DNA from: Clostridiales bacterium
GTDB lineage: Bacteria > Bacillota > Clostridia > Oscillospirales > Oscillospiraceae
Direction: 5' to 3'
Assembly (NCBI GenBank): GCA_029265405.1
Contig: JAJUJI010000008.1
Span: 62,001 to 126,000 of the forward strand
DNA: 64,000 nt
Positions 16,581 through 24,966 of the stretch are shown here, in pieces (the stretch's first letter is position 1; each line of letters opens with the position of its first letter). The translations under genes and the position numbers were made by a program. The notes under the pieces were generated by a model, which worked only from the letters and a program-made list of their open reading frames with translations, did no database searches and was not told the origin of the DNA.

Positions 16581-18383
16581 TCAGCCCTCGCCGAAAACCT
16601 CTCTGAGCTGTGATGTGTAGAGCTCGTGGTAGAGCCCTCCGGCGGCCATGAGCTCGTCGTGGCTGCCGGACTCCGCTATGACGCCGCCGTCTATGTAAAA
16701 TATCCTGTCGCAGTTTCTTATCGTGGACAGACGGTGGGCGACTATGAAGGAGGTGCGCCCCTTCAGCAGCGCGGCTATTCCTTCCTGCACGAGGCGCTCG
16801 GTATTCGTATCTACGCTTGAGGTGGCTTCGTCCAGTATGAGTATCCTCGGGTCGGACAGCAGCGTCCTTGCAAAGGATATGAGCTGCTTTTGACCAGCCG
16901 AAAGGCCTTCGCCGCGCTCATTGGTTGGCGTAAGGTAGCCGTTTTCCATTTTGCTTATAAAATCGTCGGCGTGAACGGCCCTGGCGGCGGCCATGCATTC
17001 CTCGTCCGTAGCGTCAAGGCGGCCGTAGCGTATGTTTTCCAGGATATTGCCCGCGAAGATGAAGGTGTCCTGCTGCATGACGCCCATCTGTCTGCGCAGG
17101 GAGGAAAGCGTCACGCCGGCCAGGTTGCGGCCGTCGATTTTGATCGCGCCGCCGGTCACGTTGTAGAAGCGCGACAGAAGGCTGATTATGGTCGATTTGC
17201 CCGCTCCCGTCGGACCGACCAGGGCTATTGACTCGCCCGCCTTAACCTCAAAGCTGACGCCCTTTATTACGGGGACGCCCTTTTCGTATTCGAATTCTAC
17301 GTTTTCAAAGGAAACGTCGCCGCGGATTTCCGGCATGTCAACGGCGTTTGGGCCGTCCTCGACGGTTACGGGCTCGTCCAGCACCTGAAATATCCGCTCA
17401 AGGTAGCTCATGGCGTCCATAAGCTGGTTGTAGACCATGCCAAGCTGCTGTATAGGCCCCCAGAAACGGTTCGAATAGGAAACCATGGCGGTTATCGCGC
17501 CTATCTGCACGACTCCGTTTATGATGAAATCATTGCGAAACAGGTAGACGGCGGCGGCGAAAACGGCGGCCTTGACTATGCGGCTGAGAAATGCCGATAT
17601 GGGCCACATGCCGTGGCCGATGTAGGCCGAGTAGAGCTTGTATTTTCGCGACTCGGCCAGCAGGCCGTCGAAGATGCCGGCGTTCATTTCCTCCCGGGTA
17701 AAGGCCTGGGTCACCTTTACCCCGTTGATGTTTTCCGAGAGGTAGGCCGTCACGTTGGACTGCTTGTTGGCGCTTTTTTGGCGGTATTTGCGCTGCTTTG
17801 GCCTGGTCAGCCGCAGGTAGACAAGAAAAAGCGGCAGGCCGGCCAGCACCACCAGCGTCATTTTCACGGATATGCTGAGCATGAAGCCGAGTATCAATAT
17901 AAGGCTCAAAAGCTGCAAAACGGCGCTGAGCAGGCCGTTGGTGAGAAAATCGGACACGTTGTTGACGTAGTTTATGACGCGGGTGAGTATCTTTCCGTGG
18001 GGACGGCTGTCGTAATAGTCGAAGCCGAGCTTTTGAAGGTGAGCAAACACGTCGGTGCGCATGTCGGCAATCACCGACTGCGAGGTTTTCACGCCTATGA
18101 GCGAACGCGCGCGGTTAATGAAGATCGTAGCTATGTTTACGAGGAAGTATCCGATGCCCAGGACTATAATCCAATTTGTGAGCTTGGCTGGGATCATGCG
18201 GTCTATGATATGGGCCTGAATTTTCGGCGTCAGCAGCGCGAGGAAGCTGGCAAGCAGCGAGAGCGAAAACATGGCGGCAAACTGCTTCCAGTATTTCTTT
18301 ATGTATGACAAGCTGCGCCTGAACTGCTCCCAGTTGAAAGGAACGTCAAGCTCCTCGTCGATGTTGAATTTATTCCTGGCCAT
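16581..18383 (-). CDS. Heterodimeric ABC exporter, second subunit
   Basis: A 600-residue fused membrane-ATPase half-transporter. The first about 330 residues form a six-helix ABC transmembrane domain; the C-terminal nucleotide domain has Walker A VGPTGAGKST, signature LSAGQKQLISFARTLL, Walker B ILILDEATSSVD and H loop VAHRLSTI. The start codon overlaps the stop of the upstream ABC gene (TGATG), so the two are co-translated and most likely pair, as in BmrCD/LmrCD exporters. Its catalytic Glu (DEATSS) is intact, while its partner has Asp there (LDDTTSAVD), which points to one degenerate ATP site in the pair. Confidence 0.92.
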   Translation of the reverse strand: MARNKFNIDEELDVPFNWEQFRRSLSYIKKYWKQFAAMFSLSLLASFLALLTPKIQAHIIDRMIPAKLTNWIIVLGIGYFLVNIATIFINRARSLIGVKTSQSVIADMRTDVFAHLQKLGFDYYDSRPHGKILTRVINYVNNVSDFLTNGLLSAVLQLLSLILILGFMLSISVKMTLVVLAGLPLFLVYLRLTRPKQRKYRQKSANKQSNVTAYLSENINGVKVTQAFTREEMNAGIFDGLLAESRKYKLYSAYIGHGMWPISAFLSRIVKAAVFAAAVYLFRNDFIINGVVQIGAITAMVSYSNRFWGPIQQLGMVYNQLMDAMSYLERIFQVLDEPVTVEDGPNAVDMPEIRGDVSFENVEFEYEKGVPVIKGVSFEVKAGESIALVGPTGAGKSTIISLLSRFYNVTGGAIKIDGRNLAGVTLSSLRRQMGVMQQDTFIFAGNILENIRYGRLDATDEECMAAARAVHADDFISKMENGYLTPTNERGEGLSAGQKQLISFARTLLSDPRILILDEATSSVDTNTERLVQEGIAALLKGRTSFIVAHRLSTIRNCDRIFYIDGGVIAESGSHDELMAAGGLYHELYTSQLREVFGEG

Positions 18384-20128
18384 CAGCCTTCGCCCCCTTT
18401 CGCGGCGGACTCCGCCAGGCCGTGCTGCATGGCGCAGGTTTTATAGTAGTAGCCCCTGCGCCGCATGAGCTCCTCATGGCTGCCCTCCTCTACGATGCGG
18501 CCCCTGTCCAGTATAACGATCTTGTCGGCGTGCCTTACGGAGGTGACGCGCTGGGCAATTATAATGGTGGTGGACTTGGCCGGCCTTTCGCGAAGCCTTT
18601 CCTGTATACGCCGCTCGGTTTCCATATCCACGGCCGAGGTGGTGTCGTCAAGGATGAGTATGGGCGCGTTTTTAGCCAGCGCCCGCGCAAGCGAGATGCG
18701 CTGCTTCTGCCCTCCGGATAGGCCTGTGCCCCGCTCGCCGACTATGGTATCGTAACCGTCGGGCATCGCGCGTATAAAATCGTCCGCGTCGGCCGCTCTG
18801 GCGCAAGCCAGCACGTTTTCCATGGGCGTGTCGGGCACGCCGTAGGCTATGTTGCTCTCGACGGTGTCGGAAAACAGGAATACATCCTGCATGGTGAGAG
18901 CTATGCTGCCCCTGAGCTTGCGCAGCGGGTAGTCCCGCACGTCCACCCCATCGATCTTAACGGAGCCCTCGGTCACATCGGCAAAGCGCGCTATCACGCT
19001 TGCCAGAGTGGTTTTGCCGGAGCCTGTTGGGCCCATGACGCCCACTGTCTGCCCGGCTTTTATCTCAAGATTGATACCGTCCAGCGCCCTTGCTCCTCCG
19101 TATGAGAGCGAAACGTTTTCGAGCCTTATATCGCCCTTCACGGCGGCCGGGGACTTGTCGGTTTCCGGATCCCTTATATCCACGTCGTGATAATAAAGCT
19201 CCCGCACCTTTTCTATCGAGGCGTGAAAACGCTGAACCTCGTTTATTATCATGCCCAGCATCAGCATCGGCTCGTTGAGCGCCCAAGCGAAGGTGAGAAA
19301 AAGGTTGAGCTCTCCCAAGGTTATGCTGCCCTTTACTGTGAGTACAGCGCCCAGCGTAAGGTTGACCACGGTTATGAGAGAGGCAAGCGAATCGATTATC
19401 GGACCGTAGCGGAGCCAGATGAGGTTGGCCTGTATGTTCCTTTCCTTGTAGCCGCGGTTTTCCTTCTGGAATTTGTCTATTTCATAGTCCTCGCGGACGA
19501 AGGCCCTGACAACTCGATTGCCGCTGATGTTCTCCTGCACCACGGTGTTCAGCTCGCTGAGCTGCTTCCTGACCGCTCTGAAGGCCGGGTGCAGCTTTTT
19601 GCCCAGCCTGTTGGCTATGACCGCAGTAAAGGGCGTGATGCAGAGCAGGGCCAGGGTGTATTGCCAGCTCACGCTCATGAAAACGGCGATAGCGCAGACC
19701 AGCATCAGCGCAAATTCCACCGACTTGGGTATAACCCATGACAGAAAGCGGTTAATGACCTCCACGTCGCCGGTGCACTTGTTAATGATGTCGCCCACCT
19801 TATTGGCGCGGTAATAGTCCGGCTGGAGAGCCATAAGCTTGCGGAAAAGCGCGCCCTTCAGGCGTATTATGGCGGTTTCAGCCGCCTGCTCGGCTAAAAT
19901 GTTTGTCAAATATCGGCAGGCGGCAAAGGCCAGACCGACAAGCAGAGCTTTTCCCAGCATGGGAAGAAGCAGCTCGAACCGCTGCGGCATCATGACGTCG
20001 TCTATCAGGGCTGAAAAAATATAAGGCTCCCAAGTCATCAGCCCCACTCCGACTATGTCGAAGATGATGGCCAGGACAAGGCGCCTCTTGTATTTCCCCA
20101 TCCATTGTATCGCCCATTTGTATGCCAA
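18383..20128 (-). CDS. Heterodimeric ABC exporter, first subunit
   Basis: A 581-residue half-transporter with an N-terminal membrane domain and C-terminal ATPase: Walker A GPTGSGKTT, signature [15 protein letters not shown], Walker B region ILILDDTTSAVD with Asp where the catalytic Glu is expected, and H loop IAQRVTSV with Gln for the switch His. These changes mark the degenerate site of a heterodimeric exporter; the partner at 16581-18383 supplies the consensus residues. TTG 20128 is taken as start, with GGAG about 10 nt upstream. The HD-domain gene lies 18 bp upstream in the same operon. Confidence 0.9.
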   Translation of the reverse strand: MAYKWAIQWMGKYKRRLVLAIIFDIVGVGLMTWEPYIFSALIDDVMMPQRFELLLPMLGKALLVGLAFAACRYLTNILAEQAAETAIIRLKGALFRKLMALQPDYYRANKVGDIINKCTGDVEVINRFLSWVIPKSVEFALMLVCAIAVFMSVSWQYTLALLCITPFTAVIANRLGKKLHPAFRAVRKQLSELNTVVQENISGNRVVRAFVREDYEIDKFQKENRGYKERNIQANLIWLRYGPIIDSLASLITVVNLTLGAVLTVKGSITLGELNLFLTFAWALNEPMLMLGMIINEVQRFHASIEKVRELYYHDVDIRDPETDKSPAAVKGDIRLENVSLSYGGARALDGINLEIKAGQTVGVMGPTGSGKTTLASVIARFADVTEGSVKIDGVDVRDYPLRKLRGSIALTMQDVFLFSDTVESNIAYGVPDTPMENVLACARAADADDFIRAMPDGYDTIVGERGTGLSGGQKQRISLARALAKNAPILILDDTTSAVDMETERRIQERLRERPAKSTTIIIAQRVTSVRHADKIVILDRGRIVEEGSHEELMRRRGYYYKTCAMQHGLAESAAKGGEG

Positions 20129-20146
20129 TTTAGACCAGCTCCATAT

Positions 20147-21202
20147 CTATATTTTATTTTTTTCGTTTTCCTCAATGAAGCGGCAGGCGAAAAGCGCGGC
20201 GTCCACCGCCAGACTGGAGCAGCCGTGGGTGGCGCCCACCGCGCGGCGTATTTCGGCGCACCTGTCGGAGGTGTACTGCCTGGCAAACTCCAGCGCGTAG
20301 CGGTCGCACAGCTCCCTTATCCGCTCCTTTGCAAAGCCCAGCTTCTTGAAATGCAGCCCTATGAAAAGAAGGGCCGCGTCGATGAGGCCGCAGCCGGAGC
20401 GAAGCCCCTCCAGCCCGGAGCAGGCGTCCATGAGCTGGGAGCCTATCTCGGCATCGTGTAGTCCGGCCAGGGAGACCAGCATGGTCTGGGCGCAGGAAAG
20501 CCCCTCGGCAAAGCTTTTTTCAACAAGCCGCTTTACCGATATCACAGCGGAGGGCTCGAAGCCGTCCCCGAGCTCCGGGGCTGGGCCTTCGGCTGCCAGC
20601 GAGGAGTAGCGGTCGAAAAGATACTGGGCGAAGGCGGCCCGGCTTCGGCTGCTCTGGCGGCGCAGGTACTTTGCGTTCAGATCGTTTATGCGCACCCTGT
20701 CCAGCCCGTCGGCATCCTTGAGCAGCTCGGCAAGTTTTTTTGCCCGCGCCTTGTCGCGCGGGCCGTACTTTTCTATTACCTCTTCCAGAGCCTTATCGCC
20801 GAGGGAGTGCGCCTCAACTCCTGCCTTCATTATTAGCAGGTCCTCGCCAGTCCTGCCCGTCAGGCTTTCCAGCTTCATGGCCGAACGGAGCCCATGGTCG
20901 GCGTCGAGCCAGTCGTTGGCCCTGCCGGTATCGTGGTAGGAGCACATATCCATGAGCAGGCGGGCGTCGGCCTCGCTCAGGAGCTCAGACATGGCGCAAA
21001 ACGCCCCGTGCAGCATGACCCGCTCTATGTGCCCCTCGCCGTGCACCGGGCTTGAATACAGCGCGCTCCTGTTGAGCCGTTCCAGCGCGCCGTAAAATAT
21101 GTCCCAATACGGGCTGGCCTTCAGCTCCGTTATAAGGTAAGCGTATTCGCCCCAGTCCTCGGCTTCTATCAAACGCATCATAACGCTGCGTGACGCCTGC
21201 AT
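20147..21202 (-). CDS. HD-domain protein
   Basis: About 351 residues. The metal-binding HD motifs are spread over residues 55-125: HGEGHIERVMLHG, MDMCSYHDTGR and EAHSLGD, suggesting a metal-dependent phosphohydrolase. The C-terminal 120 residues are cysteine-containing and unrecognised. ATG 21202 is chosen because GGGAGGGG precedes it. First gene of an operon with the ABC exporter and with a promoter at 21251-21279. Substrate unknown; nucleotide or second-messenger hydrolysis would be usual for the fold. Confidence 0.75.
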   Translation of the reverse strand: MQASRSVMMRLIEAEDWGEYAYLITELKASPYWDIFYGALERLNRSALYSSPVHGEGHIERVMLHGAFCAMSELLSEADARLLMDMCSYHDTGRANDWLDADHGLRSAMKLESLTGRTGEDLLIMKAGVEAHSLGDKALEEVIEKYGPRDKARAKKLAELLKDADGLDRVRINDLNAKYLRRQSSRSRAAFAQYLFDRYSSLAAEGPAPELGDGFEPSAVISVKRLVEKSFAEGLSCAQTMLVSLAGLHDAEIGSQLMDACSGLEGLRSGCGLIDAALLFIGLHFKKLGFAKERIRELCDRYALEFARQYTSDRCAEIRRAVGATHGCSSLAVDAALFACRFIEENEKNKI

Positions 21203-21250
21203 TTCAACCCCTCCCGCCCGCCTGAATATCATGTCGGCACCGCATCATGC

Positions 21251-21279
21251 ATTATACACCAATAATATAGTCAATACAA
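21251..21279 (-). promoter_or_regulatory. Promoter of the HD-ABC exporter operon
   Basis: On the minus strand TTGTAT (21279-21274) and a perfect TATAAT (21256-21251) are 17 nt apart, about 50 nt before the ATG at 21202. Confidence 0.65.
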
Positions 21280-21343
21280 CCAAATCTTTTATATAATTAA
21301 TATATATTATGGACATATAGACGATTTGCATAAAAAGCGGGCC

Positions 21344-21364
21344 GCGCCCCCATAAAGGGGGCGC
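21344..21364 (-). terminator. Terminator after the LysR gene
   Basis: GCGCCCCC (21344-21351) pairs with GGGGGCGC (21357-21364). T-rich stretches follow on both strands (GCTTTTTAT on minus, CCTTTTTAC on plus). Confidence 0.75.
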
Positions 21365-21369
21365 CCTTT

Positions 21370-22248
21370 TTACAAGGAAGCTGGCTGCATGAAAACATCC
21401 TGCTTGACCGAAGCCAGCAGGTTGTAGGTCAGGGAATCGTAATAAGAAGGGTAAAGCAGGGAAAAGTAGATGCGGCAGGGCTCCACCTTTTTGAAGCACG
21501 GTATCGAAGCTGCAAAATCGAAATAGGTATGCACCATTGCTTCGGGCAGGGGAAGTATGCCGAAGCCATCCTTAAGCAGAGAAAAAAGGAAGTCCAAATC
21601 GCCGCTGCATACGTCCACCTTGCGGGGCCTGTCCGGCCACCAGGGGCAAAACTCGTTTCCGCCAGTATAGAGCAGCAGCGGCATGTTTTGGAGCTCGCCT
21701 GAATACAAGCCCTCGGTCTGCGTAAAGGGGTCGTCCTTTTTAATCATAATACGGACAGGGGACTGCATAATAACGGTTGAATCGAAGGTTTTGCCGCTGG
21801 GAGGGGTAAAGGAGACGACCGCGTCCGCCCTCCGGTCGGTCAGGACCGTTTCGCAGTCCGCGTCCATGCAGCCGCCAAGCTGTATCGTCACCTCGTTTTT
21901 ATGCAGATCGCCGTATTCCATCAGGCGGCGGGCATAAATGTTGTAGACGCCCAGGGCCATGTAAATTTTAATGCTGGGGCGGTAGCTGCTGTCAATATTT
22001 TGCATTTCCTTTTGGAGCTTGTCGAAGTCGGAGACCAGGGCCGCGGCGCGCGGATAGAAATAGATGCCCGCGGGGGTCAGCATGGCGCCGTTTTGATTCC
22101 GGACGAAAAGCTCTATGTGCAGCTCGTCCTCAAGCTGCTTTATGGTTTTGCTTACGGCCTGCCGTGAAATGAACAGCACGTCCGCCGCGCTTAAAAAGCT
22201 GCGCGTGTTGGCAACGGCCAAAAAGGTCCTAAGCTGCCTTATTTCCAT
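21370..22248 (-). CDS. LysR-family transcriptional regulator, divergent to the acs operon
   Basis: A 292-residue LysR protein: N-terminal winged helix-turn-helix (FLAVANTRSFLSAADVLFISRQAVSKTIKQLE, about 9-42) and a C-terminal periplasmic-binding-type effector domain. It is transcribed away from acsD across a 210-bp gap that holds a perfect GTGCAACT-AAA-AGTTGCAC dyad. LysR proteins commonly bind such a site to repress themselves and control the divergent operon, so it is a good candidate regulator of CODH/ACS. Effector unknown. The link rests on gene arrangement and the dyad. Confidence 0.88.
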   Translation of the reverse strand: MEIRQLRTFLAVANTRSFLSAADVLFISRQAVSKTIKQLEDELHIELFVRNQNGAMLTPAGIYFYPRAAALVSDFDKLQKEMQNIDSSYRPSIKIYMALGVYNIYARRLMEYGDLHKNEVTIQLGGCMDADCETVLTDRRADAVVSFTPPSGKTFDSTVIMQSPVRIMIKKDDPFTQTEGLYSGELQNMPLLLYTGGNEFCPWWPDRPRKVDVCSGDLDFLFSLLKDGFGILPLPEAMVHTYFDFAASIPCFKKVEPCRIYFSLLYPSYYDSLTYNLLASVKQDVFMQPASL

Positions 22249-22310
22249 GACTCCCGGCCTCCCGCAGTTAGGCGCTTTTATACCGTCATTTTAACAGACT
22301 AAATCGGCAT

Positions 22311-22329
22311 GTGCAACTAAAAGTTGCAC
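22311..22329. promoter_or_regulatory. Perfect dyad in the lysR-acsD gap, candidate LysR operator
   Basis: GTGCAACT (22311-22318), spacer AAA, AGTTGCAC (22322-22329). It lies 63 bp from the LysR start and 130 bp from acsD. The left arm plus spacer (TGCAACTAAAA) recurs in the promoter of the URO-D-like gene at 16531-16541. Confidence 0.6.
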
Positions 22330-22458
22330 CATTGATAGCAGATAATGCTTTTTGCATAGGGGGATATTGTAGTATGCTTGTACCAGAGAAATTGCGTTGA
22401 ATGGTCTTTTTGCGCTCTTTGAATGAGGAGCGAACATATACGTTAAGGAGGAGTATTT

Positions 22459-23409
22459 ATGCCTTTCACAAACAAGCCGCAGGTGTTCAATGCGTCCATT
22501 AACACCGTGAGCTTCGGAGGCCAGGGCTGCAGCGTGACTCTAGGCGGCGCCAACGTATACCCGCTGTATACCTTTGACGCGGCTATTGCCAATATGCCCA
22601 AAATAGGCGTGGAGGTATCCGATTTGGGATGCGACGCTTCGATACCAGGGCTTTCGGAATTTTACCGCGGAGCGGCAACCGTCGCCGAGCAGGCGGCCCG
22701 CGCGGCCGCCATGGAGGGCGCTGATTTTGTGTGCCTGAAGCTGGACAGCGCCGATCCCAACGGTAAAAACAGCTCCGTGGAGGATTGCGTGGCCACGGCT
22801 AAGGCCGTATGCGACGCCGTTACCGGGGCCGGCAAGCCTCTTGCAGTCATGGGCTGCAAGAACATCGAAAAGGATACCGAGCTTTTTGTAAAGATTTCAG
22901 AGGCGCTCCAGGGCAAAAACGTCCTACTGATCTCCGCGCGCGAGGAGAACTACAAGACCGTCGGAGCTTCCGCAATCCTGGCCTACGGCCAGAAGGTTTC
23001 CGCCGAATCGTCGGTGGATATCAACCTTGCCAAGCAGCTCAACGTGCTTATTTCGCAGCTCGGCATACAGGCGGGCAACACGGTCATGAATCTCGGCAGC
23101 GCCGCGGCCGGCTACGGCTTCGAGTATGTCGCCTCCACCATGGACCGCGTAAAGAGCGCCGCGCTGACGCAGAACGACGCCATGCTTCAGATGCCCGTCG
23201 TCACGCCTGTGGGCAGCGACGCCTGGTCGGTCAAGGAGGCTTTGCTGGACGAGGCCGATATGCCGGAATGGGGCTCAAGGGAAGAAAGAGGCATACAGAT
23301 GGAAATAGTGACCGCCGCCGCCTGCCTGGCCAGCGGAAGCGATGCCGTCATACTGCGCCACCCTGAGTCCGTCAAAACCATTTCCGAGCTGATCTCGGCT
23401 CTGAAATAA
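22459..23409 (+). CDS. acsD: Corrinoid iron-sulfur protein small subunit (CODH/ACS delta)
   Basis: A 316-residue TIM-barrel protein, start ATG 22459 after AAGGAGG. It matches the CdhD/AcsD family in length and motifs (NTVSFGGQGCSVTLGGANVYP at the start, then FVCLKLDSADPNGKNSS and LAVMGCKNIEKDTELF). With AcsC it forms the corrinoid protein that takes a methyl group from methyl-tetrahydrofolate and passes it to the A-cluster of AcsB. It opens the acs cluster, 15 bp before acsC, and is divergent to a LysR gene. Confidence 0.93.
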   Translation: MPFTNKPQVFNASINTVSFGGQGCSVTLGGANVYPLYTFDAAIANMPKIGVEVSDLGCDASIPGLSEFYRGAATVAEQAARAAAMEGADFVCLKLDSADPNGKNSSVEDCVATAKAVCDAVTGAGKPLAVMGCKNIEKDTELFVKISEALQGKNVLLISAREENYKTVGASAILAYGQKVSAESSVDINLAKQLNVLISQLGIQAGNTVMNLGSAAAGYGFEYVASTMDRVKSAALTQNDAMLQMPVVTPVGSDAWSVKEALLDEADMPEWGSREERGIQMEIVTAAACLASGSDAVILRHPESVKTISELISALK

Positions 23410-23424
23410 GGAGGGTAAATTGTT

Positions 23425-24753
23425 ATGGCACTGAAAGGTCTGGATATATTCAAGCTGTCGCCTAAGACCAACTGCAAGGATTGCGGCAGCCCCACCTGCA
23501 TGGCCTTCTGCATGAAGGTGGCGCAGGGCGCGATTTCGATAGATAAATGTCCCCACATGTCTCCGGAAGCCATCGCGAAGCTGTCCGAGCAGACGGCTCC
23601 CCCGATGAAGACTATAAAGGTCGGCGATTTTACTCTCGGCGGGGAGACGGTCCTGTACCGCCATGAAAAAACCTTTGTTTCACGCTGCCTCTATTCCGCC
23701 TATGTCTGCGACGGTATGAGCGATGCCGATGCCCGCATAGCCAGGGTCGGCGCGGTGGATTACGAGCGCATAGGCGAGCGCATGTATGTGGAGCTGCTTT
23801 ACGTTGACCATTGCGCCGAGCAGCCCGGAGACAAATATCTCGAGCTTGTAGGCAAGGCCAAGGCCTCCGGACGGGCCCTTATACTTGGCGTCAAGGACGC
23901 GGGCCTGGCAGCCAGGGCGCTTGAGCTGGTCAAGGGAACTCCGGTGATACTCAACGGAGCGAATGAAAGCAACTACGAGGCGATGAACAGGCTTGCCTCG
24001 GAGGATATAGTCCTGGGCGTGTCGGCAGCCTCCATAGAGGCTTTGTACGAAACGGTGGAAAAGCTTGAGGCCCTGGGCAACAAAAACCTGATTCTTGACG
24101 TCGGCGCGGCCTCCATTAAGGATGCCTTTGCCAACGCCGTAAAGATACGCCGCGCGGCGCTCAAGAACGAGGACAGGGTTTTCGGATATCCCTCCATTGT
24201 AAACACGGCGGCCCTCGCTCCCGGCGATTCCCATATGCAGGCCGCTCTGGCCTCCCTGTTTACCGCGCGCTACGGCTCCGTAATCGTTATGGACGAGATG
24301 GATTACGCCAAGGCTCTGCCGCTATACGGCCTGCGCCAGAACCTCTTTACCGATCCTCAGAAGCCCATGAAGGTTACGCCCGGCGTATATCCGCTCAACG
24401 GCGCCGACGAAAACGCCGTCTGCGCAACGACCGTGGACTTTGCGCTGACATACTTTGTCGTTTCCGGCGAAATTGAGCGCAGCGGCGTCCCGGTAAACCT
24501 GCTCATCTCGGACGCCGGCGGATACTCCGTGCTTACCGCCTGGGCGGCAGGCAAGCTCTCCGCCTCCTCCATCGCGAAGTTTATTGATGAAAACGCTATC
24601 GAGAGCAAGATAAAGAGCCGCACCCTGCTTATACCCGGAAAGGTGGCCGTCCTCAAAGGAGAGCTCGAAGCCAAGCTCCCCGGATGGAAGATAGTGGTGG
24701 CTCCCAACGAGGCAGTGCAGCTTGTCAGGTTCCTGAAAGAATTTGCCGGCTGA
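23425..24753 (+). CDS. acsC: Corrinoid iron-sulfur protein large subunit (CODH/ACS gamma)
   Basis: A 442-residue protein with the N-terminal 4Fe-4S domain of CFeSP: Cys17, Cys20, Cys25 and Cys42 in the known spacing (NCKDCGSPTC, then KCPHMS). A TIM barrel and C-terminal cobalamin-binding domain follow (YFVVSGEIE, LISDAGGYSVLTAWAAGKLS). It carries the methyl-cobamide that moves between methyltransferase and AcsB. AAGGAGGG precedes ATG 23425. A 213-bp gap with stem-loops separates it from cooS, so the downstream genes may be tuned separately. Confidence 0.94.
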   Translation: MALKGLDIFKLSPKTNCKDCGSPTCMAFCMKVAQGAISIDKCPHMSPEAIAKLSEQTAPPMKTIKVGDFTLGGETVLYRHEKTFVSRCLYSAYVCDGMSDADARIARVGAVDYERIGERMYVELLYVDHCAEQPGDKYLELVGKAKASGRALILGVKDAGLAARALELVKGTPVILNGANESNYEAMNRLASEDIVLGVSAASIEALYETVEKLEALGNKNLILDVGAASIKDAFANAVKIRRAALKNEDRVFGYPSIVNTAALAPGDSHMQAALASLFTARYGSVIVMDEMDYAKALPLYGLRQNLFTDPQKPMKVTPGVYPLNGADENAVCATTVDFALTYFVVSGEIERSGVPVNLLISDAGGYSVLTAWAAGKLSASSIAKFIDENAIESKIKSRTLLIPGKVAVLKGELEAKLPGWKIVVAPNEAVQLVRFLKEFAG

Positions 24754-24966
24754 GCCCGCCGGCCTGCATATAAACAAAAATTAAAAGCTCCGCCGTTTTT
24801 AAAAGCCTTGAAAGGCGGCGGCTGGTGGTTTTGCGCCCAAAAAAGGCGACAGCGCCCCAATAGGCAGGGTGCGGATCCCAAAGAAGGACACTTCATTTTG
24901 AAAAGCCAAAGCACGGCGGATAAATAAGCAAAAGCCGGCACAATGAACAGTATAAGGAAGGCAATT
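24754..24966 (+). other. acsC-cooS intercistronic region with stem-loops
   Basis: The gap holds several GC-rich inverted pieces: CCGGCTGAGCCCGCCGG near 24748-24764, a stem between about 24790 and 24821, and GCGCC repeats near 24833-24860. None ends in a long T-run, and no convincing promoter was seen. It may be an mRNA processing or stability element. Confidence 0.35.
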
